A DNA stretch of 64,000 nucleotides from an uncultured Lachnospiraceae bacterium. Its GTDB lineage: Bacteria > Bacillota > Clostridia > Lachnospirales > Lachnospiraceae. A program made the translations under genes and the position numbers. The stretch is taken from the NCBI GenBank assembly GCA_910578645.1, contig CAJTQI010000001.1, positions 620,001-684,000 of the forward strand, written 5' to 3'. The notes beneath the pieces are model-generated. The model ran no database searches. It was given only the letters and a program-made list of their open reading frames with translations, and was not told the DNA's origin. Below are positions 62,375 to 64,000 of the stretch, in pieces (position 1 is the stretch's first letter; every line of letters starts with the position of its first letter).

Positions 62375-63544
62375 ATGGCAGAACAGAAACGAGATTATTA
62401 TGAGGTGCTTGGCGTAGAGAAGAATGCCGATGAAGCCGCTATCAAAAAAGCATATAGAGTTCTGGCTAAGAAATATCACCCTGATATGAATCCGGGAGAC
62501 GCGGAAGCTGAGAAGAAGTTTAAGGAAGCTTCGGAAGCTTACGCAATTTTAAGTGACCCTGAGAAGAGACGGCAGTATGACCAATATGGTCATGCTGCTT
62601 TCGATGGTGCCGGCGGACCGGGTGGATTTGGCGGATTCGATTTTAGCAGCGCCGATTTCACAGATATTTTCGGTGACATCTTTGGCGATATCTTCGGCGG
62701 CGGCCGCCGTGGCGGCAGAAGCAGCGGGCCGATGAAAGGTGCCAATATCCGCACCAGTGTAAGGATTACGTTTGAGGAAGCTGTTTTCGGTGTGGAAAAG
62801 GAAATTGAGCTGACACTGAAGGATGAATGTACGGCATGCCACGGAACAGGAGCGAAACCGGGGACCAGCCCGGAGACATGTATGAAGTGTGGCGGTAAAG
62901 GCCAGGTGGTGTTTACCCAGCAGTCATTCTTCGGAACCGTGCGAAATGTCCAGACCTGTCCCGATTGTCATGGCACCGGTAAGGTCATCAAGGATAAATG
63001 CCCGGATTGCCGGGGGACGGGTTATATCGCCAACAAGAAGAAAATACAGGTGTCTATCCCGGCCGGTATAGATAACGGACAGTGCGTGCGTATCCGGGAC
63101 AAAGGAGAGCCCGGAACCAACGGCGGCCCAAGGGGAGATTTGCTTGTGGAAGTGGTGGTCGGAAGACATCCCATCTTCCAGAGGCAGGACGAAAACATAT
63201 ATTCTACCGTTCCGATGTCCTTTGCGATTGCGGCGCTGGGCGGTGAGATAGTGATTGATACGGTGGACGGCAGGGTAATCTATGATGTCAAAGCAGGTAC
63301 ACAGACAGACACGAAAGTACGGTTAAAAGGGAAAGGGGTTCCTTCTTTGCGTAATAAGAATGTCCGTGGCGACCATTATGTGACATTGGTGGTGCAGGTG
63401 CCGGATAAATTGTCCCATGAGGCTAAAGAACTTTTGAAGAAGTTTGACGTACAGACGGGAGACTCGTTGAACGCGGCCAAGAAGGTGGCTTCAGGACATG
63501 GGGAAGAACCCACAGGCAAGACTAAGAAGAAATTCAGAAAGTAA
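62375..63544 (+). CDS. dnaJ: Chaperone protein DnaJ (Hsp40)
   Basis: A 389-residue type I Hsp40. The J domain has the HPD motif (KKYHPDMNPG); a Gly/Phe-rich linker (GGPGGFGGFDF) follows; four zinc repeats are CTACHGTG, CMKCGGKG, CPDCHGTG and CPDCRGTG; the C-terminal substrate domain is complete. It starts four bases after dnaK ends. Confidence 0.97.
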   Translation: MAEQKRDYYEVLGVEKNADEAAIKKAYRVLAKKYHPDMNPGDAEAEKKFKEASEAYAILSDPEKRRQYDQYGHAAFDGAGGPGGFGGFDFSSADFTDIFGDIFGDIFGGGRRGGRSSGPMKGANIRTSVRITFEEAVFGVEKEIELTLKDECTACHGTGAKPGTSPETCMKCGGKGQVVFTQQSFFGTVRNVQTCPDCHGTGKVIKDKCPDCRGTGYIANKKKIQVSIPAGIDNGQCVRIRDKGEPGTNGGPRGDLLVEVVVGRHPIFQRQDENIYSTVPMSFAIAALGGEIVIDTVDGRVIYDVKAGTQTDTKVRLKGKGVPSLRNKNVRGDHYVTLVVQVPDKLSHEAKELLKKFDVQTGDSLNAAKKVASGHGEEPTGKTKKKFRK

Positions 63545-63550
63545 TGGCAG

Positions 63551-63616
63551 GCTGTTGCAAAATAGTGGATTTACGGTATATTTCCATATTTTTGCAGCAG
63601 CTTTTCTGTTTTTACG
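63551..63616 (+). terminator. Terminator of the heat-shock operon
   Basis: GCTGTTGCAAAATAGTGG pairs with CCATATTTTTGCAGCAGC (three mismatches) around a 15-base loop; TTTTCTGTTTTT follows. Confidence 0.75.
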
Positions 63617-63782
63617 TTCTTTTTGCAAAGACAGACCCGCGTTTTCTTTTGAAATCTCAGTGTACAGCTTTCCAATTTTCGGTTATAATAAAAATGTTTA
63701 TCAGTAGCATACTAATCTACATACGCTTAAGCATTCTATGAAACACAACTGATATCTATTAAAATACGGAAAAGAGGTAAAG

Positions 63783-64000
63783 ATGTTTCAAAAGAAAATA
63801 ATGAGATTGGCGACAGTTATGCTCTGTGTGGTGATTTCACTTGCCGGATGTGGCAAGCAGGAAGAACCAGCGCCGGAACCGGAGGTGGAAGAACTTCCCC
63901 AGGAAGAGGAAAAGCCGGAACCGGAAGAGGAAGTGACCCATGAGCCGGATACAGCGTACCCGGTGATTGAGACGAGGACAGTCGTGGACGGGAAGATACA
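63783..64000 (+). CDS. Lipoprotein, N-terminal part (runs off the window)
   Basis: The first 72 codons of a secreted lipoprotein. A short positive start and hydrophobic core end in the lipobox LAGC (Cys at residue 23). A Glu/Pro-rich spacer follows (EEPAPEPEVEELPQEEEKPE). The start at 63783 follows AAAGAGGTAAAG. The functional domain is outside the window. Confidence 0.85.
   Translation, partial: MFQKKIMRLATVMLCVVISLAGCGKQEEPAPEPEVEELPQEEEKPEPEEEVTHEPDTAYPVIETRTVVDGKI

Overview
The window looks like a chromosomal segment of an anaerobic gut Firmicute of the Lachnospiraceae type (Clostridia). The basis is family content: a DUF6465-like Lys/Ala-rich protein, a Crh-like HPr beside whiA/rapZ, a hrcA-grpE-dnaK-dnaJ operon under a perfect CIRCE, a sigma-28 promoter in front of flagellin, an ammonium channel fused to PII, AGG-rich ribosome binding sites and moderate GC. 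No species is assigned. No tRNA, rRNA, CRISPR array, complete insertion sequence or prophage was seen.

Layout. (a) 1-1.8 kb: the 3' part of a membrane-anchored surface protein with GLUG-like repeats. (b) 1.9-11.8 kb, minus strand: a ten-gene Mrp/Mbh-type cation/proton antiporter operon with four large NuoL/M/N-like subunits and no hydrogenase or NADH module. (c) 12-14.1 kb: a ketopantoate-reductase-like enzyme, a small acidic protein and a type VII MntA/HepT toxin-antitoxin pair whose toxin gene carries an in-frame TAG. (d) 14.1-18.9 kb: a lantibiotic/bacitracin-immunity-type ABC exporter (two permeases and an ATPase) divergent from a two-component system. (e) 19-28 kb: GH3 glycosidase, CTP synthase (minus strand), FtsH with a repetitive Pro/Gln tail, UvrC. 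(f) 28-33.3 kb: hprK, glcK, murB, rapZ, whiA, crh-like hpr, which links carbon catabolite control with cell-wall synthesis. (g) 33.5-41.2 kb: an Lhr-type helicase, a lipid kinase, class II fructose-bisphosphate aldolase, an alpha/beta hydrolase. (h) 41.2-50.2 kb: a 317-bp fold-back MITE-like element, an alanine/glycine:Na+ symporter behind a structured leader, an orphan flagellin, cyclophilin, a GNAT enzyme, a LysR regulator, a truncated ECF sigma remnant, the AmtB-PII fusion. (i) 50.5-57.8 kb: pyruvate kinase, AEC permease, GH36 alpha-galactosidase, an aminotransferase, UppP. (j) 58-64 kb: the DUF6465-like protein, the heat-shock operon, the start of a lipoprotein.

How the genes fit together. 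HprK would phosphorylate Ser46 of the Crh-like HPr, sensing glycolytic flux fed by GlcK, Fba and Pyk and by sugars released by GH3 and GH36. RapZ and MurB connect to envelope precursor supply. The Mrp-like complex and the Na+-coupled symporter both depend on Na+/H+ gradients.

The least explained signal is non-coding. Several families of short dispersed repeats sit in intergenic gaps: a 75-bp unit carrying two hairpins and a T-run (three tandem copies at 4173-4397, one at 39967, a decayed one at 51987), a sister unit at 40042, the 317-bp fold-back element with a partial relative at 1875, an 18-bp CCCTTTGTTYACTGAGGG motif, and a 33-bp motif at 13060 and 53352. They lie at gene ends where they would act as mobile or copied terminators.
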